From: an uncultured Opitutales bacterium | GTDB taxonomy: Bacteria > Verrucomicrobiota > Verrucomicrobiia > Opitutales > Seribacteraceae | DNA: 64,000 bases | Assembly: GCA_943789375.1 (NCBI GenBank) | Contig: CALSTX010000006.1 | Span: 111,022-175,021 of the forward strand | Direction: 5' to 3' | Shown here: positions 48,727 through 57,917 of the stretch, one piece after another | Numbering within the stretch: the stretch's first letter is position 1 | Layout: each line of letters starts with the position of its first letter | The notes under the pieces: generated by a model | What the model was told of the DNA's origin: nothing | Seen by the model: only the letters and a program-made list of their open reading frames with translations | The model's database searches: none | Made by a program: the position numbers and the translations under genes

Positions 48727-49947
48727 TTATTCACTTTTATTGAAGTTAACATATTCCTCACTCAAGTCATTACTCCATATTTCAGACTCCCCAGATCCTT
48801 GATTAAGATCCAGTTTGATAGTGAAGGCCCGCTGAGAAACAATTGACTTCCATTGTGACTTATTTCTCTCAATCGGTTCCCCTTTTTGGAGGGCAGGTAT
48901 CTCATTGTAAAACATATCAATTTTTTCGAACTCAAGCCCTACCTTTGCATAACCTGCTGCATCAACAATTCTACCCCAATTTGGGTCCGACCCATACCAC
49001 GAACTTTTCACAAGAAGTGAATTAGAGATGCATCGACCCACTTTTTCAGCATCTTTGTTTGATTTAGCTCCCTGAATTTGAATACTGACAAATTTAGTAA
49101 CCTTCTCGCCGTCGGTGACACACTTTTTAGCGAGACATTGACAAACCGCTTCCACAGCTTCTTGGAATGCTTGATCCAAGCTTTCATCTTCGGTTGAAAC
49201 TTCAATCCCTGTATTTGCATTGGCAAGCATGATGACAGAGTCGTTCGTGCTCATATCCCCATCAATGGTAATTCGGTTAAAGGACTTATCCACCGCCTTT
49301 CGAAGAACCGTTTGCAAGTATGTATTACTTGCTCCAGCATCGGTTGTAAGGAAGGCAAGCATGGTGGCCATGTTAGGTTCAATCATCCCCGCACCTTTTA
49401 CCACTCCTCCAATACAAATTTCTCCATATCGAGTCGTGATGATAGCTGAGCATGATTTGGTGCATGTATCCGAAGTAAGTATTGCTTGCTGGAAAGCTTT
49501 GGCACCATCAAACCCCTCAAGAACATCTTCACATGCATCCCGAATTCCAGCAGTAATCTTACTCATCGGTAGGGTCACGCCAATTCTGCCCGTGGAGCAC
49601 ACAAACACTTCTTGAGGCTGAGCTTTAAGGTGCCTGGCAGTTTCTTTACCCATTTTTATTGTATCTAGCTTTCCTTGCTTACCTGTACAGGCATTTGCAT
49701 TTCCACTATTCGCAACAACTGCATGAAATGTTGCTTCTGGATCAAGAATCAAACTTTGGGAGTAGAGTACAGGCGCCGCTTTAATATCATTGGTGGTAAA
49801 TACCGCCGCTGCATGGCAAGGCTTGGATGAATAAATAATGCCCAGGTCAAGCTTTCCATCTCTTTTGCCCTTAACATCACAATGAATCCCAGAACAGAAA
49901 AAACCACGCGGTTCGGTTAAACCATCTCCGTTTTCGTAGAATTTCAT
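48727..49947 (-). CDS. argJ: glutamate N-acetyltransferase / amino-acid acetyltransferase
   Basis: GGVVKGAGMIEPNMATMLAFLTTDA autoprocessing ATML motif, SFNRITIDGDMSTNDSVIMLANA. Confidence 0.96.
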   Translation of the reverse strand: MKFYENGDGLTEPRGFFCSGIHCDVKGKRDGKLDLGIIYSSKPCHAAAVFTTNDIKAAPVLYSQSLILDPEATFHAVVANSGNANACTGKQGKLDTIKMGKETARHLKAQPQEVFVCSTGRIGVTLPMSKITAGIRDACEDVLEGFDGAKAFQQAILTSDTCTKSCSAIITTRYGEICIGGVVKGAGMIEPNMATMLAFLTTDAGASNTYLQTVLRKAVDKSFNRITIDGDMSTNDSVIMLANANTGIEVSTEDESLDQAFQEAVEAVCQCLAKKCVTDGEKVTKFVSIQIQGAKSNKDAEKVGRCISNSLLVKSSWYGSDPNWGRIVDAAGYAKVGLEFEKIDMFYNEIPALQKGEPIERNKSQWKSIVSQRAFTIKLDLNQGSGESEIWSNDLSEEYVNFNKSE

Positions 49948-50972
49948 TTTAGTCCAGCACTTTCATTATATCCCTGGCAGACATTCATCGCCTGAATAGC
50001 TTGACCTCCTGCCCCTTTAATCAAGTTGTCTTCGGTAGAGCAAAGCGTAAACCTCTCGGTTCTCGGATCAATATGTGCAGCTATGTCAATACTATTGGTG
50101 CCGACGACATGCTTTATTTCAGGGAAAATTCCATGATCTAGAATTCGAACAAAAGGGCGGTCTTTGTAATAGGTATGCCAGCAGTCTACTATTTCTTCAA
50201 TGGAAGAGGTGCCAGACGATTTTGCGGAGATAGTCGTGCATATCCCTCGATTAATTGGAGCGAGGTGGGGGTGGAAAGATAAGAGGATAGGATGCCCGTT
50301 AAATGAACTGAGTTGTTCCTCGATTTCAGACAAATGCCGATGCTTAGGTAAACCGTATGCACATGCATTTTCGTTACGTTCGCAAAAGAGTAAGTTCTCG
50401 GAAGGAGTTCTACCTGCTCCACTTATACCACTCATAGAATTAACCACGATATCTTCTGGTTCTATTAATTTTTCCTTCAGAAGCGGGGCAAGGGGAAGGA
50501 TAATGCTTGTAGGGTAGCATCCAGGTGCAGCCAAAAGAGATGAACGGGTCCAGGATAAAGAATGGAGTTCGGGCAGGGCATATTGAGCACAGTCTAGCAA
50601 TTCAGGAGCAGGGTGGGGGGCACCATAGAATTCTTCATAAATTTCGGTGGAGCCGAGGCGAAAATCTGCCGATAAATCAATTACTTTTTTACCAGACTCA
50701 ATCAAGGGCTTGGCAAAAGTAGCAGAAGTACCGTGAGGTAATGCCAGGAAAAATAAATTTATCTCATCCTGTTTACATAAATTTTCAATACTTGGATTTG
50801 AGAAAACAAGTGCAGCCCCGCTACCTCTGAGATGAGGGAGCTGTGAATGTAAACTTTTACCCTCGAGAGCTCTGGATGTAATCGCAGCGAGTTCAATGTG
50901 AGGATGCTCAAGCAGGAGAGACACAAGTTCTCTTCCTGTATATCCTGATGCGCCTATAATGCATGCTTTCAT
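49944..50972 (-). CDS. argC: N-acetyl-gamma-glutamyl-phosphate reductase
   Basis: IIGASGYTGRELVSLLLEHP, AAPGCYPTSIILPLAPL, SMSGISGAGRTP, NLIKGAGGQAIQAMN. Confidence 0.96.
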   Translation of the reverse strand: MKACIIGASGYTGRELVSLLLEHPHIELAAITSRALEGKSLHSQLPHLRGSGAALVFSNPSIENLCKQDEINLFFLALPHGTSATFAKPLIESGKKVIDLSADFRLGSTEIYEEFYGAPHPAPELLDCAQYALPELHSLSWTRSSLLAAPGCYPTSIILPLAPLLKEKLIEPEDIVVNSMSGISGAGRTPSENLLFCERNENACAYGLPKHRHLSEIEEQLSSFNGHPILLSFHPHLAPINRGICTTISAKSSGTSSIEEIVDCWHTYYKDRPFVRILDHGIFPEIKHVVGTNSIDIAAHIDPRTERFTLCSTEDNLIKGAGGQAIQAMNVCQGYNESAGLK

Positions 50973-51002
50973 GTCAAAATTTACTATGTAATTTAAAAAA
51001 AC

Positions 51003-51033
51003 AAACCCCTCGGTTGGTGTTCCGAGGGGTTTT
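51003..51033 (-). terminator. intrinsic terminator after rplM-rpsI (sequence near-symmetric, possibly bidirectional)
   Basis: AAACCCCTCGG - TTGGTGTT - CCGAGGGGTTTT perfect inverted repeat flanked by A/T runs. Confidence 0.85.
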
Positions 51034-51057
51034 GAATAAAGATTGTTTTTGGTGAGA

Positions 51058-51462
51058 TTATCTTTTCGAGAATTGGAACCTTTTTCGTGCCCCCGGTTGT
51101 CCGGTTTTTTTCCTTTCGATTTTTCGTGGATCTCGTCGGAGATGTCCTGCCTTTTTGAGTGGGGATCTCAGCTCACCGTCCATTTTTTCTAAAGCTCGTG
51201 AAAGTCCATGACGAATAGCACCAGCTTGGCCAGTTCCTCCGCCTCCGTTAACATTCACGGATACATCAACATCTTTTGCCATATCAACAGTGGTAAGCGG
51301 ACCGATGGCCATTTTCTTTTGTTGCTCGGTCTTGCAGTAGTCGGCAAGCTCACGCTTGTTGATGGTGAAGATACCAGTACCCTCAGTGATTCTTACACGA
51401 GCTGTACTAGTCTTTCTGCGGCCAGTGGCGAAAAATTCTTTGGTGTTTGATTTAGCACTCAT
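51058..51462 (-). CDS. rpsI: 30S ribosomal protein S9
   Basis: ATGRRKTSTARVRITEGTG, VNVNGGGGTGQAGAIRHGLSRAL, LRRDPRKIERKKTGQPGARKRFQFSKR. Confidence 0.97.
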   Translation of the reverse strand: MSAKSNTKEFFATGRRKTSTARVRITEGTGIFTINKRELADYCKTEQQKKMAIGPLTTVDMAKDVDVSVNVNGGGGTGQAGAIRHGLSRALEKMDGELRSPLKKAGHLRRDPRKIERKKTGQPGARKRFQFSKR

Positions 51463-51483
51463 AATATAAAAATGTGTCTCAAG

Positions 51484-51912
51484 TTAGGATAGAAGTGGCG
51501 CGGGTTGTTGGGCATCGTGGGGATGCTCAGATCCTCTGTAAACTTTTAGCTTCTTTAGCATTTGGCTAGCTAGCTTGTTTTTAGGGAGCATACCTTTGAC
51601 AGCATTTTGAATGATAAATTCAGGTCGCTTTTCCCGAAAGTCGGCAACGGAACGATACTTTTCATTCCCCATGTAACCACTGTAAAACATGTATTTCTTT
51701 TGTTCTTCCTTAGCCCCAGTTAGTTTGATTTTGTCAGCATTGGTAACAATGACATAATCGCCCGTGTCTACATGAGGGGTGTAGGTTGGCTTGTTTCTGC
51801 CCCGCAAGGCATTTGCAATCTCAACGGCAAGACGACCCAAAATTTGGTCGGTTGCATCGACAATTTTCCAATCGTGCGTTGTTGTTTCGGGTTTTGCTAA
51901 GGTAGTCTTCAT
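51484..51912 (-). CDS. rplM: 50S ribosomal protein L13
   Basis: [52 protein letters not shown]. Confidence 0.97.
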   Translation of the reverse strand: MKTTLAKPETTTHDWKIVDATDQILGRLAVEIANALRGRNKPTYTPHVDTGDYVIVTNADKIKLTGAKEEQKKYMFYSGYMGNEKYRSVADFREKRPEFIIQNAVKGMLPKNKLASQMLKKLKVYRGSEHPHDAQQPAPLLS

Positions 51913-51993
51913 TGAAATTCAGAGAAAAGATAGAAAATGAAGAAATTTTTTACTTTCGTCAACCGAACATTTAAAAGAAATAATTTTTAAATA

Positions 51994-52389
51994 CTAAAAC
52001 TGACCGGTGCCCAGATCCGAAAGTGTTTGGTCATAAAACTTTTGACCATAGCCCATTACCCGGTCGGTGTTGTCGAAAACTACCGGCATGTAATTGTCTT
52101 CCACTTCTTTGTTCGCTAGCGATCCTGCTTTGCCACCTTTTTTAATCTTGTATCTCCAAACACTTCCCCAATCGTAGCCTTCCATGTAGTTGGCGACTCC
52201 AACAAGTTCGTAAACCTGTCCCTTTGTCATGCCAACTGAAAGACCCATCAAGTTGGCAATGTTATCATCCACTTGTTCGTCACTCTTAGAAAAAGGATTT
52301 ACACCTTTAGATCCACAACTTACGGCGACAAAAGGCAATAAGACAGCGACCATTAAGTGACGCAGGGTACATAGTTTGCTAACTTTCAT
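51994..52389 (-). CDS. small SmpA/BamE-like lipoprotein
   Basis: Lipobox FVAVSC; LSVGMTKGQVYELVGVANYMEGYDWGSVWRYKI resembles the SmpA/OmlA fold. Confidence 0.5.
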   Translation of the reverse strand: MKVSKLCTLRHLMVAVLLPFVAVSCGSKGVNPFSKSDEQVDDNIANLMGLSVGMTKGQVYELVGVANYMEGYDWGSVWRYKIKKGGKAGSLANKEVEDNYMPVVFDNTDRVMGYGQKFYDQTLSDLGTGQF

Positions 52390-52473
52390 AACTTATTCTT
52401 TATCCTCACTCACCAAGGTTGTGCAATATCTTTTTTTGAAACACGCTTAATAACTGGTTGGCAAGAAAAGCTT

Positions 52474-54330
52474 TTAAGATGCAGTGATTTTTTCTAAAGC
52501 TTGATAACTCCTCGCAATCATTTCCTTGGGGTCATCTAAGAGATTCGCAGAAGCCAGTGCATTATCAAGAAGTTGGTTGGCTACTAATAGTGCAGTGGGT
52601 TCGTCTTTACTTTTGAGGTCAGACAGCCCACGGATGATGGGGTTTTTTGGATTTACCTGGAGTTTCATGGAGGGTGCAGGCATACCCCCTTCTGGTCCTT
52701 GCATCATTTTCATAACTCTTCTTGCAGAGGCACCGCCCATGCCGTCGGCGCCGACGATACAAACGGGACTGTCAATTAGGCGGTCTCCAGTTTCCACATC
52801 CGAAATTTTTTCCTTCAATGATTCTTTAAGCCACTTGCACAAGGATTTTATTTCTTTTTTTCCAAGTGTCTCTTTTTCATCATCTTGGTCGATTTTATCT
52901 AGTTTCACCTCATCTGAATCGGCGGAAATAATTTTCTTCTCTTTATATTCCCTGATAGTCTGCATTACATACTCATCCACTTGTTCAGTACATAGAAGAA
53001 CCTCTATACCGCGGGCCTTCATGGCTTCTAAATAAGGACCAGCTTCAATAGATTCACGGCTTTTACCGAATAAAAAGAGAATCTCATCTTGATCACTAGC
53101 CATTCGGTCCATGTAGTCATCCAGACCGGTAAGTTTCCCTGCATCAAGGGCTGTTGATTCAAAGCGAAGGAGCTTGGCTAAATCGTCTTTGTAGGTGAAG
53201 TCTGTGGCCGCACCTTCTTTAATGAGCATTCCAAATTCACCCCAAAACTCCAAATAAGTCTCCTCTTCTTTTCGAGATTGTTCGTTGAGGAAGCGTAAGA
53301 ATCGCTTGGTAAGCACCTGATTAAGTTTTCTTAACAATTCGCTATCCTGCATCGTTTCACGCGATACATTGAGTGGAATGTCAGAGCTGTCCACTACGCC
53401 GCGTAGAAACCTTAGCCATTCCGGGAAAAGTCCTTTTGGCTCCGCTTCAATCAAAACTTTTCTACAATGGAGTGAAACTTTATTCTCGTTTCGGAAGAGG
53501 CCCATTTTCTCCATATTTCGCTTAGGAACAAAGAGGATGGAATTAATTTCTAAAGGAGCATCTGCACTGAAGTGCATCCGCATAAGAGGGGCTTCATATT
53601 CATTGGACTGAAATTTGTAAAACTCTTCGTACTCTTCATCTGTAATATCCTTTTTTGATCTCATCCAGATCGCATCCACGGTGTTTACTTTTTCTCCATT
53701 TAGAGAGATCGGGAACTGGACAAAAGCCGAGTATTTTTTGATAATTTCCTTAATTCTGTCTTCCTTTGCAAACTCTGAGAAGTCTTCTTTTAATTTGATG
53801 ACAATTTTCGCGCCTCGACGCTGTCCGTCCACTTCATCAATTTTATAAGTTCCGCTGCCGTCACTTTCCCAACAGTGATTTTTCCCTTCTTTTTTCCAAT
53901 TCCGGGTAAACACTTGAACGTGGTCTGCGACCATAAAAACACTATAGAAACCAACTCCAAATTTTCCGATTAAAGCTTCATTTTTTTCTCCATCTGACTT
54001 TAACGCTTCCATGAAATCTTTTGAGCCCGAGTGGGCAATGGTGCCAAGGTTTTGAACGAGTTCCTCTTTGTCCATTCCAATACCAAAGTCTTGGATAGTA
54101 AGAGTGTTACCAGAATCGTCAGTGGAAACTGTAATTTCTAAATCTAAGTTGTCGTCGCATACATCTTTTTCTGTGAGTTGTAGCCGGCGGAATTTTTCCA
54201 ATGCATCCGAGGCATTAGAGATGAGTTCTCTGACAAAGATTTCCTTATCTTTGTAAAGCGAGTTTACTACAATATCGAGAACCTGTTTGGTCTCAGCTTG
54301 GAATTCATGTGAAGAAGGTTTTGTACTCAT
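52474..54330 (-). CDS. htpG: molecular chaperone HtpG (Hsp90)
   Basis: FQAETKQVLDIVVNSLYKDKEIFVRELISNASDALEK, IQDFGIGMDKEELVQNLGTIAHSGSKDF, IGKFGVGFYSVFMVAD. Confidence 0.97.
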   Translation of the reverse strand: MSTKPSSHEFQAETKQVLDIVVNSLYKDKEIFVRELISNASDALEKFRRLQLTEKDVCDDNLDLEITVSTDDSGNTLTIQDFGIGMDKEELVQNLGTIAHSGSKDFMEALKSDGEKNEALIGKFGVGFYSVFMVADHVQVFTRNWKKEGKNHCWESDGSGTYKIDEVDGQRRGAKIVIKLKEDFSEFAKEDRIKEIIKKYSAFVQFPISLNGEKVNTVDAIWMRSKKDITDEEYEEFYKFQSNEYEAPLMRMHFSADAPLEINSILFVPKRNMEKMGLFRNENKVSLHCRKVLIEAEPKGLFPEWLRFLRGVVDSSDIPLNVSRETMQDSELLRKLNQVLTKRFLRFLNEQSRKEEETYLEFWGEFGMLIKEGAATDFTYKDDLAKLLRFESTALDAGKLTGLDDYMDRMASDQDEILFLFGKSRESIEAGPYLEAMKARGIEVLLCTEQVDEYVMQTIREYKEKKIISADSDEVKLDKIDQDDEKETLGKKEIKSLCKWLKESLKEKISDVETGDRLIDSPVCIVGADGMGGASARRVMKMMQGPEGGMPAPSMKLQVNPKNPIIRGLSDLKSKDEPTALLVANQLLDNALASANLLDDPKEMIARSYQALEKITAS

Positions 54331-54416
54331 AATAAGATAAAAAAGCTTCGTATGATAATAAGATGCTACTTCTCATCAAGCACCAACTTGGAGATGTGGT
54401 GCGAAGTATGGCAGAA

Positions 54417-55055
54417 TTATTTCAATGATTTAAATTTCTTTCTGAAATATTCGTAAGCTTCGTTTATTTCTTTCGCTTTTTTTTCAGCAATTTCCCTGAT
54501 TTCCGGCCCCATCGCGCTGACTCGGTCTGGGTGGTATTGTGCGATCTTTTGCCGGTAACTGGATTTAATTTCTGTCATATTTGATGTATCTTCCATTTCC
54601 AATATTTTTGCGAAATGAAGATCTTGTAAGGTTTGTTTGTCACCTTTATCTTCTTTTGTTTTGGTGTTTTCTTTCCTGTCGCATGCACTTTCTTTCTGCT
54701 TGGGGGAATCTACCTTTGCTGTGTTTCTTGAAGAGTTTTGGCCAGGAGACGGCTTTGGGGGTTCATCTTTAAGATCGGGGGCAGGGTTTTGTTTCGGTGG
54801 CGGTGGCTTGGATAAAAAAAAGTCTAGTTTCCAAATCATCCACCAACTTGTCAGGCATACAATGGCCCACGAAAATTTTAAAAGTATGTCAGAGATATAA
54901 TTTGGGGAAATCCCGAATGTATCCCTTATTAAGTAAGAATTATGATACAAGTTGAAAAGTGAAATGCTGGTGTATTCGGCCAAGGTTACGGAGAGCAGGA
55001 TTCCGAGCAGTCCGCCGTATAAAAGTCTATGCAAAGGGGGGATGGATCGAGACAC
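54417..55055 (-). CDS. membrane-anchored J-domain protein
   Basis: C-terminal J domain DLHFAKILEMEDTSNMTEIKSSYRQKIAQYHPDRV (HPD motif); N-terminal hydrophobic helices. Confidence 0.8.
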   Translation of the reverse strand: MSRSIPPLHRLLYGGLLGILLSVTLAEYTSISLFNLYHNSYLIRDTFGISPNYISDILLKFSWAIVCLTSWWMIWKLDFFLSKPPPPKQNPAPDLKDEPPKPSPGQNSSRNTAKVDSPKQKESACDRKENTKTKEDKGDKQTLQDLHFAKILEMEDTSNMTEIKSSYRQKIAQYHPDRVSAMGPEIREIAEKKAKEINEAYEYFRKKFKSLK

Positions 55056-55227
55056 TTTTTAAAACCTTCCTGAACAAAGTTGGAAAAGAAATAGCATTAT
55101 GCCTCCCAAAACAATCACTACCCATCGCTTAGCCCGATTCATTTTTTATAATGTAATCTTAATTATTCCAACTTACAGGAAATGGGCTCGCGTCTCAACG
55201 GAAAGGGAATGGTCATCATTTTGAAAC

Positions 55228-55314
55228 TGGTGGTAGGGGTCGGATTCGAACCGACGAACGCACGAAGCGGGCGGATTTACAGTCCGCATCCTTTAGCCAC
55301 TTGGATACCCTACC
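55228..55314 (-). tRNA. tRNA-Tyr (anticodon GTA), CCA encoded
   Basis: Reverse complement GGTAGGGTATCCAAGTGGCTAAAGGATGCGGACTGTAAATCCGC...GGTTCGAATCCGACCCCTACCACCA. Confidence 0.94.
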
Positions 55315-55428
55315 AGCCAAAAGAAATCTTTAAAAACAATTTAGGTAAAGGTGGCAAGACGATACTCTTTTTTTTGATTTCTTCTTTCAAGACTTGATCT
55401 GAAAGAAAAAAACAGAACAATTGAAGAA

Positions 55429-56016
55429 ATGGATTTATATCCCAATAAAGTCGTAGTTGGCTTAACCGGGGGTATCGCGTCAGGAAAAACTACTGTGTCA
55501 GGTCTTTTTGAAGAACAGGGATGGAATGCGATATCTACCGACAAACTAGTTTCTGACATTCTCAAGAATGATGAGTTTGTGATCGATGCGGTAAAAAATC
55601 GTTGGGAATTCAAGCAAGGAAATATTGACAAGCAGAAGATAGCTCAGATAGTATTTAACAACCCAGCGGAACGATCTTGGCTTGAAGATATGCTTCATCC
55701 TATCGTTCGTAAAAAATGGGTTTCCCTCATTCAGCAATCTTCAGTCCACTACCATGTGGTTGAACTCCCGCTGTTATTTGAAAAAAAACTAAGCTCTTAT
55801 TTCTCCAAAACATTATCTGTTTTTGCTCCAGTGAAAAATCAAATTTCTCGTTTAACCAATCGTGGACTCTCGGTTGCCGATGCTTCTTCTAGATTGTCAT
55901 CTCAAATCCCCAACCAAGAAAAAGCAAATCTTGCAGATTTTGTAATATTGGGAAACGGGTCCAAAGAATTCCTTGAAATACAGGTGTTATCGTTTATTCA
56001 AAAATTTAAATCTTAA
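55429..56016 (+). CDS. coaE: dephospho-CoA kinase
   Basis: VGLTGGIASGKTTVSGLFEEQGWNAISTDKLV, VELPLLFEKKL. Confidence 0.92.
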   Translation: MDLYPNKVVVGLTGGIASGKTTVSGLFEEQGWNAISTDKLVSDILKNDEFVIDAVKNRWEFKQGNIDKQKIAQIVFNNPAERSWLEDMLHPIVRKKWVSLIQQSSVHYHVVELPLLFEKKLSSYFSKTLSVFAPVKNQISRLTNRGLSVADASSRLSSQIPNQEKANLADFVILGNGSKEFLEIQVLSFIQKFKS

Positions 56017-56043
56017 CTTTTACTCTTTTAACCTTCTTTTACT

Positions 56044-57864
56044 ATGCCAACTAAAAAAAGTTCACCGAATTCAGAACCTTCTGACGACATGTCCAAACTC
56101 ACCAGTGAAAATCCCCAACCTGCTACGGATAAAACCAAAAAGTCTGAAGCAGGAAAAAAAGAAACGACTTCTGGAGCGGAGGATGGGCAGCTTTTTTTCA
56201 GTACGGACGGTGATGAGAATCCTACTCCCAAAGAAAATCCTTACCTTGAGGAATCTGCCCCAGAGCAAGAAAGAGGGGGGGAGCAAAAGCCAAGTAACCC
56301 CAATCAAAAAATGGCTGGGGATAATCGAAAGAAAAGTCACGGGCAAGGAGGAGGGCCAAACCACGGGGGGCATCAGAATCAAGCAGGAAAAGGAAGCAGG
56401 AAACCAAATTGGCAGGACAAAAAGAGGCCTAAGAATCGCCCTCGCCCCAAATTTAAAAAACCCAGAAAACTACCTTTCGAGGAAACTGAAGTTCGGCCTC
56501 TAGAAATTGGCTTACTCTTTGAGAATGAAAATATTAAGACGGATGAAGGGTTGGCATTACTGGCAGAGGAATTTGCGGGTAGTGGTGATGCACCCATCAT
56601 GCTTGACGACCTATTGGTACAAAATTTATTAGATCTTAAAGAAAAAGTCTCAAGTCTTCCTTTGGAGATCACTTTACCTTCGGCTCCTTTACGGGAAGAA
56701 ATTATTGATTTACTCCTCGATCGGTGCCTTGAGGACAAGCGCCCGGTTCAGGTTTCAGGGATTATTCAAGTGATGGAGGACGGGCATGGGTTTTTACTCA
56801 AGGAAAAAGAAAATTACCGCTTGAAGTCGCAATCTCCTTTTGTGCCTGCTCCACTTATCAAGAAATATGGATTAAAAACTGGACAATGTGTACAGGGTTT
56901 TCTTCGGGCTAAAATGGATGAGGCCACTTGTCCGATAATCTTGCAAGTTGATCAAGTCATGGGTGGAGATCCAGAAGCGGCAACCCGTGTGACCCCCTTT
57001 ACTGAGTTAGTTCCTTATTATCCTTTGGAGCGAATTTTCTTGGAAACGGACGAAAAAGCAGAATGGGATAATGTCTCGATGCGTGTGGTCGATTTAGTTT
57101 CTCCTATTGGCTTTGGTCAAAGGGGATTAATTGTGGCCCCGCCTCGAACTGGTAAAACTGTCCTGCAGCAAGGAATTGCCCGTGCCTTGCGGGTAAACAA
57201 CCCCAAAGCCCATTTGATTGTGTTACTTGTGGATGAGCGACCCGAGGAGGTCACTGACTTCAGGCGCCAGGTTCCAGATGCCGAGGTTATTGCTTCAACT
57301 TTTGATGAGAGTGCGGAAAGCCATGTACATGCCGCAGAGATTGTAATCGAGAAAGCACGTCGAATGGTGGAGCATGAGCAGGATGTGGTTATCCTGCTCG
57401 ATTCTATCACTCGACTGGCTCGTGCTTACAATGCGACTATGCCAAATAGTGGGAAGATTTTAAGTGGTGGGGTGGAAGCCACCGCTTTGCAACGCCCCAA
57501 ACGCTTTTTTGGTTCAGCCCGAAACATTGAAGGTGGAGGGAGTCTGACTATTTTAGGCACGGCTCTTGTTGAAACTGGCAGCAAAATGGATGAAGTGATT
57601 TTTGAAGAGTTTAAGGGAACAGGTAACATGGAACTTCATCTCGACCGAGAGCTGTCGAATAAACGAATTTTTCCCGCCCTCGATTTTGAAAAAAGCGGTA
57701 CCCGAAAAGAGGAGCTTCTTTATCACCCTGATGAGCTTACTAAAATTTACTCCTTACGAAGATCCCTTAAGGGCGTTCCGCCTGCAGAAGCGATGGAAAT
57801 GTTCATTCAGCGCGTCCGTAAAACCAAAAATAATCCAGAATTTTTAGTAGGATTGGGGAGATGA
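56044..57864 (+). CDS. rho: transcription termination factor Rho with long low-complexity N-terminal extension
   Basis: [83 protein letters not shown]. Confidence 0.97.
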   Translation: MPTKKSSPNSEPSDDMSKLTSENPQPATDKTKKSEAGKKETTSGAEDGQLFFSTDGDENPTPKENPYLEESAPEQERGGEQKPSNPNQKMAGDNRKKSHGQGGGPNHGGHQNQAGKGSRKPNWQDKKRPKNRPRPKFKKPRKLPFEETEVRPLEIGLLFENENIKTDEGLALLAEEFAGSGDAPIMLDDLLVQNLLDLKEKVSSLPLEITLPSAPLREEIIDLLLDRCLEDKRPVQVSGIIQVMEDGHGFLLKEKENYRLKSQSPFVPAPLIKKYGLKTGQCVQGFLRAKMDEATCPIILQVDQVMGGDPEAATRVTPFTELVPYYPLERIFLETDEKAEWDNVSMRVVDLVSPIGFGQRGLIVAPPRTGKTVLQQGIARALRVNNPKAHLIVLLVDERPEEVTDFRRQVPDAEVIASTFDESAESHVHAAEIVIEKARRMVEHEQDVVILLDSITRLARAYNATMPNSGKILSGGVEATALQRPKRFFGSARNIEGGGSLTILGTALVETGSKMDEVIFEEFKGTGNMELHLDRELSNKRIFPALDFEKSGTRKEELLYHPDELTKIYSLRRSLKGVPPAEAMEMFIQRVRKTKNNPEFLVGLGR

Positions 57865-57917
57865 GCTTGTAACTCTTCGCTAAACTCTTCAACTTAGGGT
57901 TCTAATTTGCCTGTTTT

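Noticed and set aside
52526-53035. 169-aa antisense ORF inside htpG
   Set aside because: Ser-rich shadow ORF; htpG coding is unambiguous.
55973-56503. 176-aa + strand ORF overlapping coaE end and rho start
   Set aside because: Out-of-frame product of the A/G-rich rho low-complexity region; rho frame has clear conserved motifs throughout.
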